A stretch of DNA of 64,000 bases from Bacteroidales bacterium. Lineage in GTDB: Bacteria; Bacteroidota; Bacteroidia; Bacteroidales; UBA3824. How positions within the stretch are numbered: position 1 is the stretch's first letter; every line of letters begins with the position of its first letter. Below, piece after piece: positions 32,422 to 40,325 of the stretch. The notes under the pieces were generated by a model that did no database searches, was not told where the DNA came from, and worked only from the letters and a program-made list of their open reading frames with translations. The translations under genes and the position numbers were made by a program. Location: the NCBI GenBank assembly GCA_016286055.1, contig JAEERW010000007.1, positions 62,001 through 126,000 on the forward strand. Direction: 5' to 3'.

Positions 32422-34194
32422 ATGGAAGATATATTTATAACACATACATACAAAAAGCGAAAAATTCGTTACCGTTGGGACGATGTCAACGGCAAATATT
32501 GGTTTGTATGCAATGATGTAATAGATGCGTTGTGTGCCGGCGACAAAAATGCTTGGAATATTTGGCGAGCGTTGAAAAAGATTTTAAAAGAAACATCGTT
32601 TTTTACCGAAATGAGTTACTACACGCTCAATGGCGAGCAAAAAACTATAAATGTAGTTGACTCAAGAAATATTGAAGATATTCGCAGCCACATATCTCAC
32701 ACCGATCAACGTAAATTTATCGAATGGATCAATAATCCTATACCACAATCAATTATCGACCTTACTGCGCTTGCCCTCAGCGATAGAATTCTTACCCCGT
32801 TAGAGCGCGAAACCATTATTGAGGCTGGCGTAAAAGAGGGTGTGCCCAAACAACACATTATTGAATATATCGAAAACGAATACCGCGAACGCCTAAAATC
32901 GTATACCAAAGAAGAACTCCGCGACTGTCCGTTTTGTGGTGCGCAAATTCCGCTTGTGAGCGACGAATGTCTCTTTTGTGGCAAATCATTAGAGAATGTT
33001 GTCAAACCAATTAAAGTTAACCACAATCTTGAAGGCTCGGCTGCCGACATTATCCGTAACGAAAACCTCATCTACGAGGAAAAACGTCATAATCTCAAAA
33101 TCTGTCCCGACTGTGGTGCGCCTTTCCCGCTTATCAGCAATATCTGCCAATCGTGTGGATTTGTATTGCACGAACAGCGAACCAACCAACTTAATATCAA
33201 AAGTCTGCTCATTAATATTCAGCAAAGTATCAACCGATTAAACAATACACGCGCCAAAGCACTTCAAGTAGTAGACTATTGGCTATACTATTTGATATTG
33301 GTAATCTGCGGATTTGGATTTATTACCGCCATAATGTTCGACAACGAGGCGGGCAAAACCATTAGTTTGATAGGTTTCTGCATAGGCATTGGATTCGTGG
33401 TTTTTGGTGAGGCGCAATTGCTCAACAACACAAAAACACCTATTCAAAAAACCGACGATGAGTATTACAATGCAAAATACTCTCTCGAAATGTACACAAG
33501 GCAAGTTAAAACCCTCTATGGCAACAACCAAGAAGCAAAACAATTGCTAAAACATTTTAATGACCTCATCAACCAACACAAAGAGAAAAGGCAAAAACAC
33601 CGCAAAAAAGTTTTGATTACTACTGCCATATCTTCATTGGTAATATGTGCGCTAACTATTTGGTTTATGGCGCAAAAAGAGGTAAAACCAACACAAAAAA
33701 CATACAAAGAGTTGCCTCAAATCAATACCTCAATTACAAGTTTATCCAAATCATTAAGTCCCGACCCTATAAACCACGGTGTAGAGCCGCGTCTCACCGA
33801 TTATTTAGAATCACCCGACAGCGCAAACCTTTCGTTTATTGTTGCCGAATACCACCCCAATAATCATCCTCAGCCATCTTACCGTTGGAAAATTAACAAA
33901 CTAAAACTAAAAGGAACTGGCGTAAAAGACACTCATCATACCGTTGCCAATCATAGTATTGGTATTACTCTGTTAAACAAAGATTTACAACCAATAAAGA
34001 CTTTCGGTGGAAGCATTGTAAACTCCATCCAATATTGCGATTATCATTCAATTATGGGCAAAGGATATGGTGAGTATTACGTAGACTTTTGGTCTTCAAA
34101 CACCTCTGAATCAAAGGAAGAGATTGAAAAATTTTTTAAACGAGCAGTTTATTACACAATATATACAACAAAACCTCAAGGAAATGGACAATAA
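32422..34194 (+). CDS. Array protein A4: Bro-N-like / TerB-like / zinc-ribbon membrane protein
   Basis: A 590-residue homologue from the ATG at 32422 (the frame extends 18 nt to a TTG). It has the N-terminal domain (IRYRWDDVNGKYWFVCNDVI), a single TerB-like unit (LTALALSDRILTPLERETII), two ribbons (CPFCGAQIPLVSDECLFCG, CPDCGAPFPLISNICQSCG), two membrane helices (about 290-330), a coil (YNAKYSLEMYTRQVKTLYGN), a last membrane helix (about 405-425), and an outer domain (SYRWKINKLKL, YYVDFWSSNT). It lacks the first membrane pair and the first zinc knuckle found in A1 and A2. B4 starts inside its last codons (11-nt overlap), as A1/B1. Confidence 0.7.
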   Translation: MEDIFITHTYKKRKIRYRWDDVNGKYWFVCNDVIDALCAGDKNAWNIWRALKKILKETSFFTEMSYYTLNGEQKTINVVDSRNIEDIRSHISHTDQRKFIEWINNPIPQSIIDLTALALSDRILTPLERETIIEAGVKEGVPKQHIIEYIENEYRERLKSYTKEELRDCPFCGAQIPLVSDECLFCGKSLENVVKPIKVNHNLEGSAADIIRNENLIYEEKRHNLKICPDCGAPFPLISNICQSCGFVLHEQRTNQLNIKSLLINIQQSINRLNNTRAKALQVVDYWLYYLILVICGFGFITAIMFDNEAGKTISLIGFCIGIGFVVFGEAQLLNNTKTPIQKTDDEYYNAKYSLEMYTRQVKTLYGNNQEAKQLLKHFNDLINQHKEKRQKHRKKVLITTAISSLVICALTIWFMAQKEVKPTQKTYKELPQINTSITSLSKSLSPDPINHGVEPRLTDYLESPDSANLSFIVAEYHPNNHPQPSYRWKINKLKLKGTGVKDTHHTVANHSIGITLLNKDLQPIKTFGGSIVNSIQYCDYHSIMGKGYGEYYVDFWSSNTSESKEEIEKFFKRAVYYTIYTTKPQGNGQ

Positions 34195-35071
34195 AGCAGA
34201 TTTTCACAACATACAAACAGAGTTAGAAAAGCATCTTGTGAAATACAAAAATGCTTTTCCGAAAAATTTTACGCAGTTTGTGCGCACCGATTTGCTCATA
34301 ATACCCATTATTGTTACAGTTATTACCATAATTGCTTGTATTAATTATAGTTACCTACCGCTTTTAATTCTGATTCCCACACTTATTATTACAATATATT
34401 TTTACAAATTCAACGATATAGGCAAAAAACTTACCTACGAACTCAACAATTATAAAGATAATTTAGAATCTATAAGGCAAGAAATCAACAGTATAGATAC
34501 AAGCGAAGTAGAGGATTATCCCGATGTAAAAAACTATCTCGAAAACTATTTCAACGAACTTGAGGCTGTTACTCAATACAAATACATTTTAGCCAACAAA
34601 TATCTGAAAATAAAAAAGATAGCAATGTTGATAATTTGTATCATTAGCGGCATTTGCATTTTTAGTATCGTTGCCAAAAATATTAATGACACTAATGTAA
34701 AATCCTCCGAAAAACTAAACCCCCAGTCGATGATAGCCACCATACCACCGACAGACACTGCGAATCTACAGCCAATCAATTTATATTTATTTGACAAAGA
34801 CGCTGCTGTATTGGCATTTAAAACATCTAACCTAAACAATTTATTAAAAGGTAAGATATACCGTATAACCATCGTTGACCACAATGGCAAACCTGCAAAT
34901 AATATCCCTTATATTGATTTTATTTACAAAAATCAACAAATCGTATACTCCTATCCTATTGCCAACGATGCCGAAAACAACATCTACGAAATCAACAAAC
35001 GCATCAACTATCTACGCCACAACGCCGACCAACTAAAATACACCGTAGAATTATTAAAATGGTTTAGATAA
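34184..35071 (+). CDS. Array protein B4: small membrane partner
   Basis: A 295-residue homologue of B1 and B2 from the ATG at 34184; the longer frame from 34124 runs inside A4 and is not used. It starts MDNKADFHNIQTELEKHLVK, has a membrane hairpin (about 38-80), a coil with VEDYPDVKNYLENYFNEL, a third membrane helix (MLIICIISGICIFSIVA) and a shorter outer domain (ITIVDHNGKPANNIPYIDFI). It ends INYLRHNADQLKYTVE. More diverged than B1 and B2. The array ends here, with the LRR gene convergent 40 nt away. Confidence 0.68.
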   Translation: MDNKADFHNIQTELEKHLVKYKNAFPKNFTQFVRTDLLIIPIIVTVITIIACINYSYLPLLILIPTLIITIYFYKFNDIGKKLTYELNNYKDNLESIRQEINSIDTSEVEDYPDVKNYLENYFNELEAVTQYKYILANKYLKIKKIAMLIICIISGICIFSIVAKNINDTNVKSSEKLNPQSMIATIPPTDTANLQPINLYLFDKDAAVLAFKTSNLNNLLKGKIYRITIVDHNGKPANNIPYIDFIYKNQQIVYSYPIANDAENNIYEINKRINYLRHNADQLKYTVELLKWFR

Positions 35072-35111
35072 CATCTATCAAAAAAATGGATATATATTGC
35101 AAATTATTCCC

Positions 35112-36467
35112 CTACTCCCCCACCACCTTATCCCTCATCTCCTCGGGTAAAAGTGGGCGCACGGTGTCAATGCAGCCAAAGGGAACTACTATGCGTGCAA
35201 TTTTGGTGCAATCCTCAAAGGCGTCTTCGCCAATCGACAACAGTCCTGAGGAAAGGTTCAGGGTTTCGGCGTTGACAAGTTCCGCACAGGCGTAGGGCGC
35301 GATATTCTGAATAATGTCAGGTAGGGTTATCCACTGGTTTCCTATGCCCCAATGCGACACAAGAGTGTAAGTGGCGTAGTCGATAAGCATATTGTCCTCA
35401 ACAATAAAACGTGGCGAACGCGACTCTACATTCAGCGCAGACACACACCCTGCAAACACACCTCCACCTATCTCGTTAAGCGATTCGGGCAGCACCACGT
35501 GGCTTAGTTGCGAACAGAATGCAAACGCCTTTGATCCAAGATATTCCAACCCCTGAGGCAGAATCACCTCGCTCAGATGCCAACTTCCTTGAAAAGCCTC
35601 ATCGCCTATCTCCTTTACAGTTGGCGGAAGTTCCAGAGTTTCAAGCGAATCGCAGGCATAAAAGGCGTTACAACTGATAAATTCAAGATTTTTAGACCAA
35701 GTGATATTTTTGAGAGCACCGCAGTGAGAAAACGCCTCCGCGCCTATCACCGTTACAGTGTCGGGAATCACAATGCTTTCAAGTTTTGAGCAAAGTTCAA
35801 AACTATTGTTGCCGAGATATTTTAGACTATTGCCGAGGTGAATATTTACAAGGTGGTCGCAAAGCGAAAAAGCGTGGTTGCCAACCACTCGGACGTTTTC
35901 GGGCAGCGTTACCTCAGTGAGAAACTTGCAGCTGAAAAACACATAGTCGTCGATGATTTCGATTTCGTCGGGAACGGTAAACACAGAATCAGTGCCGAGA
36001 TAAGCCAAAAGCATTTTGTTTTTACGGTCGATTAGCATCTTGTTTTCAAACACCAATTCAGGGTCTTGCGAATCAATCTCCAAATTATAACAGGCACGAA
36101 ACGCCCCCCACCCCAAAAGATTTAAATCGGGTGGAATATTCACGTATTTGAGACACTTGCATCCTGAAAACGCACCGCCGCCAATCAGTTTTACCGATGG
36201 AGGAATTGTAACACGCTCCAAACGATTGCAGTTTTCCATATTGCCGTCGAATATGATAAACGCCTCGGCGCAGATAATCTCGGTGCCGGGCTGAACCATA
36301 TAGTCGGTTACATTCGGGTCGGTAAATCGGATAAGTTTTTTGCCGTCGGGCGAATAGAGCACGCCGTACATATCCTTAACGGCAGTATCAAAATCCTCAG
36401 CGGTAGTGCCTGTGGACTCCATCATCGCGTAAAACTGTTCTTCGGTGATTTCCTCGTTCTCGTCCAT
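35112..36467 (-). CDS. BspA-like leucine-rich-repeat protein (LRR_5)
   Basis: A 451-residue protein with no signal peptide (MDENEEITEEQFYAMMESTG start). From about residue 65 it carries a chain of BspA/TpLRR-type repeats of 22-24 residues (CKCLKYVNIPPDLNLLGWGA; CKFLTEVTLPENVRVVGNHA; CSQLSHVVLPESLNEIGGGV). The consensus C-x-x-L-x-x-V-x-L-P-x-x-L-x-x-I-G-x-x-A-F matches LRR_5. Such proteins bind proteins; in this case probably intracellular. Its start is 38 nt downstream of the chemotaxis receptor gene on the same strand, so they may be co-expressed. The acidic N-terminal 60 residues are of unknown function. Confidence 0.88.
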   Translation of the reverse strand: MDENEEITEEQFYAMMESTGTTAEDFDTAVKDMYGVLYSPDGKKLIRFTDPNVTDYMVQPGTEIICAEAFIIFDGNMENCNRLERVTIPPSVKLIGGGAFSGCKCLKYVNIPPDLNLLGWGAFRACYNLEIDSQDPELVFENKMLIDRKNKMLLAYLGTDSVFTVPDEIEIIDDYVFFSCKFLTEVTLPENVRVVGNHAFSLCDHLVNIHLGNSLKYLGNNSFELCSKLESIVIPDTVTVIGAEAFSHCGALKNITWSKNLEFISCNAFYACDSLETLELPPTVKEIGDEAFQGSWHLSEVILPQGLEYLGSKAFAFCSQLSHVVLPESLNEIGGGVFAGCVSALNVESRSPRFIVEDNMLIDYATYTLVSHWGIGNQWITLPDIIQNIAPYACAELVNAETLNLSSGLLSIGEDAFEDCTKIARIVVPFGCIDTVRPLLPEEMRDKVVGE

Positions 36468-36505
36468 AAGATTGTGAATCAGTCGGTAGTAATATTTTAT
36501 TTAAT

Positions 36506-38326
36506 CTAAACCTTAAAGAATTTGATAATCTCTTGGAGACGTTCTGATTGCTGCATAAGGTTAGTGCTGCTCGATGCCATTTCGTCGGAAATGGTAACAA
36601 ACTGCTGAATACCAGAATTGAAACGTTGCACAGCGGTGTTGATTTGAGCACCACCCGAAGCCTGTTCGCGGCTCGACTGTGCAATTTCGTTAACAAGCAC
36701 CGTGGTTTTTTCTATCTCGGGCAGCATCTTAGAGAAAACATTGCCAGTGAGTTTAGCTATATTTACGCCTCCCGCACTCACTGCGTCGATATCCTTGGCA
36801 GCAGATGCACATTTTTCGGCGAGTTTGCGCACCTCGGCAGCCACCACAGCAAAACCTTTGCCGTGTTCACCTGCACGTGCGGCCTCCACTGCGGCGTTGA
36901 GAGCGAGTATGTTGGTTTGGAACGCTATGTCGTCAATAATAGAAATCTTCTGGGCAATTTCGGTAATTACCGTAACGGTCTTTTTGGCAGCCTCATCGCA
37001 CTCACGAATCGACTTGGCTGTGGAATTAGCAATTTTCTCCGACTTGGCAGCGTTTTGGCTGTTCTGATCTATCGACGAAGCCATCTCGTTGATGGCGCTG
37101 CTAATTTCCTCGGCAGAGGTGGCCTGTTCGTTGGCGTTAGTACTCATCTGCTGGCTGACACGGTTAAGTTCGCTGGCGGCAGTGGCTATTGCTTTCGAAC
37201 TCTCTGAAATAGAGCGCACTATATCGGTAAGAGTATCCTTCATATCAGCCATCGAATTGTTGAGTTTCGACATTTCAGAATCGCCCTCAGAATGTTCAAA
37301 AAAGGTGGTAAGGTCGCCCGAAGCGAGTTGCATAGTTTTGTTGGTATTGTTGCGCAATCCATTGGTAATAATGGAGGAACAAGTAACCAAGAAAAATATC
37401 ACCACAGCCAAAACAATCACCACGAGAGTATACCCCACAACACGAGTCTCTTTTGTAGTGGTTTCGATATCCTCGGCACGTTTAGCCGAAAGACGCTCCA
37501 CCACATCGCTGAGTAGCACAGTATGTTTTTTAAGGGTCAAACTCACATCAGGCAGTTTAAACAACGCCTCGCGCATACCAAGCGAATTATTAAACACTAC
37601 GGAACTTTTCGACAAGTAATCCTGCTTAATTTTGGTAATCTGAGCATATTCGCGTTTCAGGTCGGGGTCAAAATCGGTATTGGCGAGATTTTTTTCTATG
37701 GCAGAATTCTCGTTGAGGTATTCGTCAAGAAGGATATCATCGTTGGTGACGACAGGCATCGCAAGTAGTTTGTTCAAAAGCATATTACGGCGCAGCTGCT
37801 CACTTGCAAGAGCATATTTCGGGATAGATCTGATTCGTTTGTAAAATTTATCTACACGGCCTTCATAATCCTTCTGCATGGCAGTAAGTTCTGCATTGGC
37901 CTGTTCTGTTTCCTTGTTGGTGTTTTCCACAAGTGAGTACAAGCTATCGAGAAGATTGTAAACAGTTTTAACGGAATCATACGCACTACTCAATTCGGGA
38001 GGTACAGGGGCGCTTTCTACTAAATTGACAAGTTCGGCAAATTCGGTTCGAGTGATGTTGTAGGATTCGGCTGTGGTGCGACGGGCATCTTCAGACATTG
38101 CGGTGTTGAGCAGTTCTTGAAACGCCGACACATTATTACTCAAGTAGTTGACCAAATCATTAGATGTGTGCATCATAGGCACATATCGGTTAACAAGTTT
38201 CTGTGAGGTTTCGTTAAGTGAGCCCAAAATAATAATCGGGATAATAGATAACACCATCAGCGGCACCACCGCAACGGCAAAAGCGATACCCAACTGGGTT
38301 CTTATTTTTAAGTTTTTGAATTTCAT
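36506..38326 (-). CDS. Methyl-accepting chemotaxis protein
   Basis: A 606-residue transmembrane receptor: first membrane helix at about 13-35 ([19 protein letters not shown]), a helical periplasmic sensor of about 235 residues (four-helix-bundle type), a second membrane helix ([20 protein letters not shown]), a HAMP domain, then the long coiled signalling domain with the hairpin tip [20 protein letters not shown] and [16 protein letters not shown]. It relays a ligand signal to CheA/CheW, none of which lies in the window. Chemoreceptors are not common among host-associated Bacteroidales, so motility or an alternative output is implied elsewhere. A TATATTTG box (complement of 38396-38403) lies 70 nt upstream. 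Confidence 0.93.
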   Translation of the reverse strand: MKFKNLKIRTQLGIAFAVAVVPLMVLSIIPIIILGSLNETSQKLVNRYVPMMHTSNDLVNYLSNNVSAFQELLNTAMSEDARRTTAESYNITRTEFAELVNLVESAPVPPELSSAYDSVKTVYNLLDSLYSLVENTNKETEQANAELTAMQKDYEGRVDKFYKRIRSIPKYALASEQLRRNMLLNKLLAMPVVTNDDILLDEYLNENSAIEKNLANTDFDPDLKREYAQITKIKQDYLSKSSVVFNNSLGMREALFKLPDVSLTLKKHTVLLSDVVERLSAKRAEDIETTTKETRVVGYTLVVIVLAVVIFFLVTCSSIITNGLRNNTNKTMQLASGDLTTFFEHSEGDSEMSKLNNSMADMKDTLTDIVRSISESSKAIATAASELNRVSQQMSTNANEQATSAEEISSAINEMASSIDQNSQNAAKSEKIANSTAKSIRECDEAAKKTVTVITEIAQKISIIDDIAFQTNILALNAAVEAARAGEHGKGFAVVAAEVRKLAEKCASAAKDIDAVSAGGVNIAKLTGNVFSKMLPEIEKTTVLVNEIAQSSREQASGGAQINTAVQRFNSGIQQFVTISDEMASSSTNLMQQSERLQEIIKFFKV

Positions 38327-38395
38327 GGTTGTTGATGTGTTTTTTTAATAGTTCGATAAACAAAAACTAAGCCGAAAAAAAAAACTTGGCATCTA

Positions 38396-38403
38396 CAAAT
38401 ATA
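38396..38403 (-). promoter_or_regulatory. -7 box of the chemoreceptor gene
   Basis: The complement reads TATATTTG, about 70 nt before the ATG at 38326. Confidence 0.5.
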
Positions 38404-38698
38404 CGAAAATTATCGGAAAAAAGATTGACAGAAAAAGTGTTTTATGGCAAATTTTAACAGTTTTGACCAAAAATTTGAATAGCTCCCTAACTACCATTAC
38501 CAAGCGGCAACCTCTATTCCCACATCCCAGCCGGAGAGTTAGATATAATATCAAGAGGCACAGAGCGTTGTATATTGTTGTTATTTGTATTGCAACTTAA
38601 AAACAAAGTAGCAGAGTGATATATTTTGAAATCATATTATTAGAATCAAGATTGAGGGACAAAGATAAATAACAATATGGGGAAACACCATAATTATT
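38404..38698. other. Intergenic region, nothing recognised
   Basis: About 295 nt (372 nt counting from 38327) without a frame of coding character. A GC-richer stretch near 38495-38550 (CCTCTATTCCCACATCCCAG) differs from its AT-rich surroundings but matches no RNA I know. Confidence 0.5.
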
Positions 38699-39436
38699 TT
38701 ACATCCTAATATCCCTTACACAAATCTGTCCGTTAAATATAAGTTCGATATTTTGGGCACGGTAGTCTATCGGCGGAAAAAAGAGGGCGAAATCAGTTTT
38801 TGAGTTACTTGAAACGCTAATCGTCTTAGGCGACAAAGGTATGCCCGAAGCGTTTTTCAGGTTGTATTTTTCGCCATTTGCCATAATGTAACAGTCTGAT
38901 AGAGAAACCGACAAATTGTACTCGCTGTCGGCAAGGCTGTGATATCGGCAATAGAATACTGTTTCGTCGGTGTTAAACTCAATATCAAAAATCACAAACG
39001 CCTTAGTGCTATCAAATACGGGTTTCATCAAACCGTCTTTAAGAGTTTTGCGCTTCAGTTTTAAACCGAAAATGCCTAACCCCTCCTGCTCCACAAAGTC
39101 GATAGTTTCGGGGGAATCGGTTATGGGCTCAAATTCCAAACAAAAGTCCACCTGAGTACCTTTCCCACCTGGAAAATATTCGGGCACATCTTCATATTCA
39201 CCTGATTCTAGATTATTTACACCATCAGGAATAGAATATGCTTTAATAAGGTTGTAGTCTTTACCATCCGCCACAATGTGCACAGAAGGCGAATTTGCTA
39301 CAGGAACTGCCATAAGAGAGTCGTCAGAAATATTTACGGCATGGAAATCTACAACAGTGCGGTCATCGTCGATACGTATAGCCTTTATAAATGCGAACCC
39401 GTCGTTAAAATAGGCGTTGCTGCTGTATTCGGGATC
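38699..39436 (-). pseudogene. Beta-repeat protein with degraded 5' end
   Basis: The only ATG in frame (39311-39313) gives 204 residues, but the coding pattern continues upstream for 41 codons (DPEYSSNAYFNDGFAFIKAI, then RIDDDRTVVDFHAVNISDD) to a TAA at 39437-39439. The protein has two similar units: TVVDFHAVNISDD...IVADGKDYNLIKAYSIP and TVFYCRYHSLADS...IMANGEKYNLKNASGIP. The first unit begins upstream of the ATG, so the ATG start would cut it. No signal peptide remains, although the fold looks exported. A frameshift or 5' deletion is likely. Function unknown. Confidence 0.65.
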
Positions 39437-39547
39437 TTACCTGGTGAAACACTATTTTGTGATGTTGCTAACACAATCGTATGTTTATAATTACAATGCA
39501 AATATATAAAAAGATACGAATAAAAGGCTGACAAATAAAAAAAATCA

Positions 39548-39555
39548 TATATTTG
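39548..39555 (+). promoter_or_regulatory. -7 box of the secreted protein/CHAT operon
   Basis: TATATTTG, 62 nt before the ATG at 39617. Confidence 0.5.
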
Positions 39556-39616
39556 CAATCAAAGGCAGACATAAAAACGAATTTCCAATTACATTTACCA
39601 AAAAGACATTAATAGT

Positions 39617-40282
39617 ATGAAAAGATTAGTTTTATTAACAGCATTATTGTACGTTGCGCTAACTACTTGTGCCCAAGACTATTTAAACGAGGAAGACAAA
39701 GAACCTGCAGGACCAATACCTTCAAAAGTTGAAGAGTTAAGACTTATCTATAGTCTGTCAAAGTACGGACACAAAAACAAAGATGCAATATCGCTTATTA
39801 CCGCAGCACAGATTTTAAAACAAAGTAAATATAGATTACCAGATTTAACCGTTGAAAAACTACTTGACGAAGCAAAAACGTATGCCAATGGTGACGATGA
39901 CTTATTATCCCAAATCAAAAAAACAGAAGACGGTACTTTTAACCCCAATAAATCAGACCATAATATTATTGGCGAAAGAACATACGAACATGGTGCTGTA
40001 GGAGAACAGAAATACTCGTTGGATATGATTAATGCTTATTCTACCGACACATATAAAATACGATTTAAAGAAAACCAAAAAGCAATAGTGCATGTAAACG
40101 GCGTAGGGCTCACCGACATCGACCTTTATATCTACGACTCAAACGACAACCTCATCACCTCCGACACCTCCGATTCCGACAATTGCGAATGCACATGGAT
40201 TCCCAAATGGACCGGAATTTTCACCATCCGCATCAAAAACCGAGGAAGTATGTACAACCTTTACTATATGCAGACTAACTAA
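39617..40282 (+). CDS. Secreted protein with PPC-like C-terminal domain
   Basis: A 221-residue protein with a signal peptide (MKRLVLLTALLYVALTTCAQ). The middle is helical (LIYSLSKYGHKNKDAISLIT, LLDEAKTYAN), and residues about 140-221 form a beta-sandwich resembling the bacterial pre-peptidase C-terminal (PPC) domain (IVHVNGVGLTDIDLYIYDSN, WTGIFTIRIKNRGSMYNLYY). It is followed 43 nt downstream by the exported TPR-CHAT gene on the same strand. A role as partner or substrate of the CHAT protease is possible, but only inferred from position. Confidence 0.72.
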   Translation: MKRLVLLTALLYVALTTCAQDYLNEEDKEPAGPIPSKVEELRLIYSLSKYGHKNKDAISLITAAQILKQSKYRLPDLTVEKLLDEAKTYANGDDDLLSQIKKTEDGTFNPNKSDHNIIGERTYEHGAVGEQKYSLDMINAYSTDTYKIRFKENQKAIVHVNGVGLTDIDLYIYDSNDNLITSDTSDSDNCECTWIPKWTGIFTIRIKNRGSMYNLYYMQTN

Positions 40283-40325
40283 ACTCTAATGATAATCGGA
40301 AGGCGTTTCCGGACAACTAATCAAA

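Noticed and set aside
34124..34183. Earlier start for array protein B4
   Set aside because: The extra 20 codons lie inside A4 and do not match B1 or B2, which begin MDDKARFQ; the ATG at 34184 aligns.
36548..37207. Long + strand frames opposite the chemoreceptor gene
   Set aside because: Shadows of the conserved signalling domain, which is unmistakable on the - strand.
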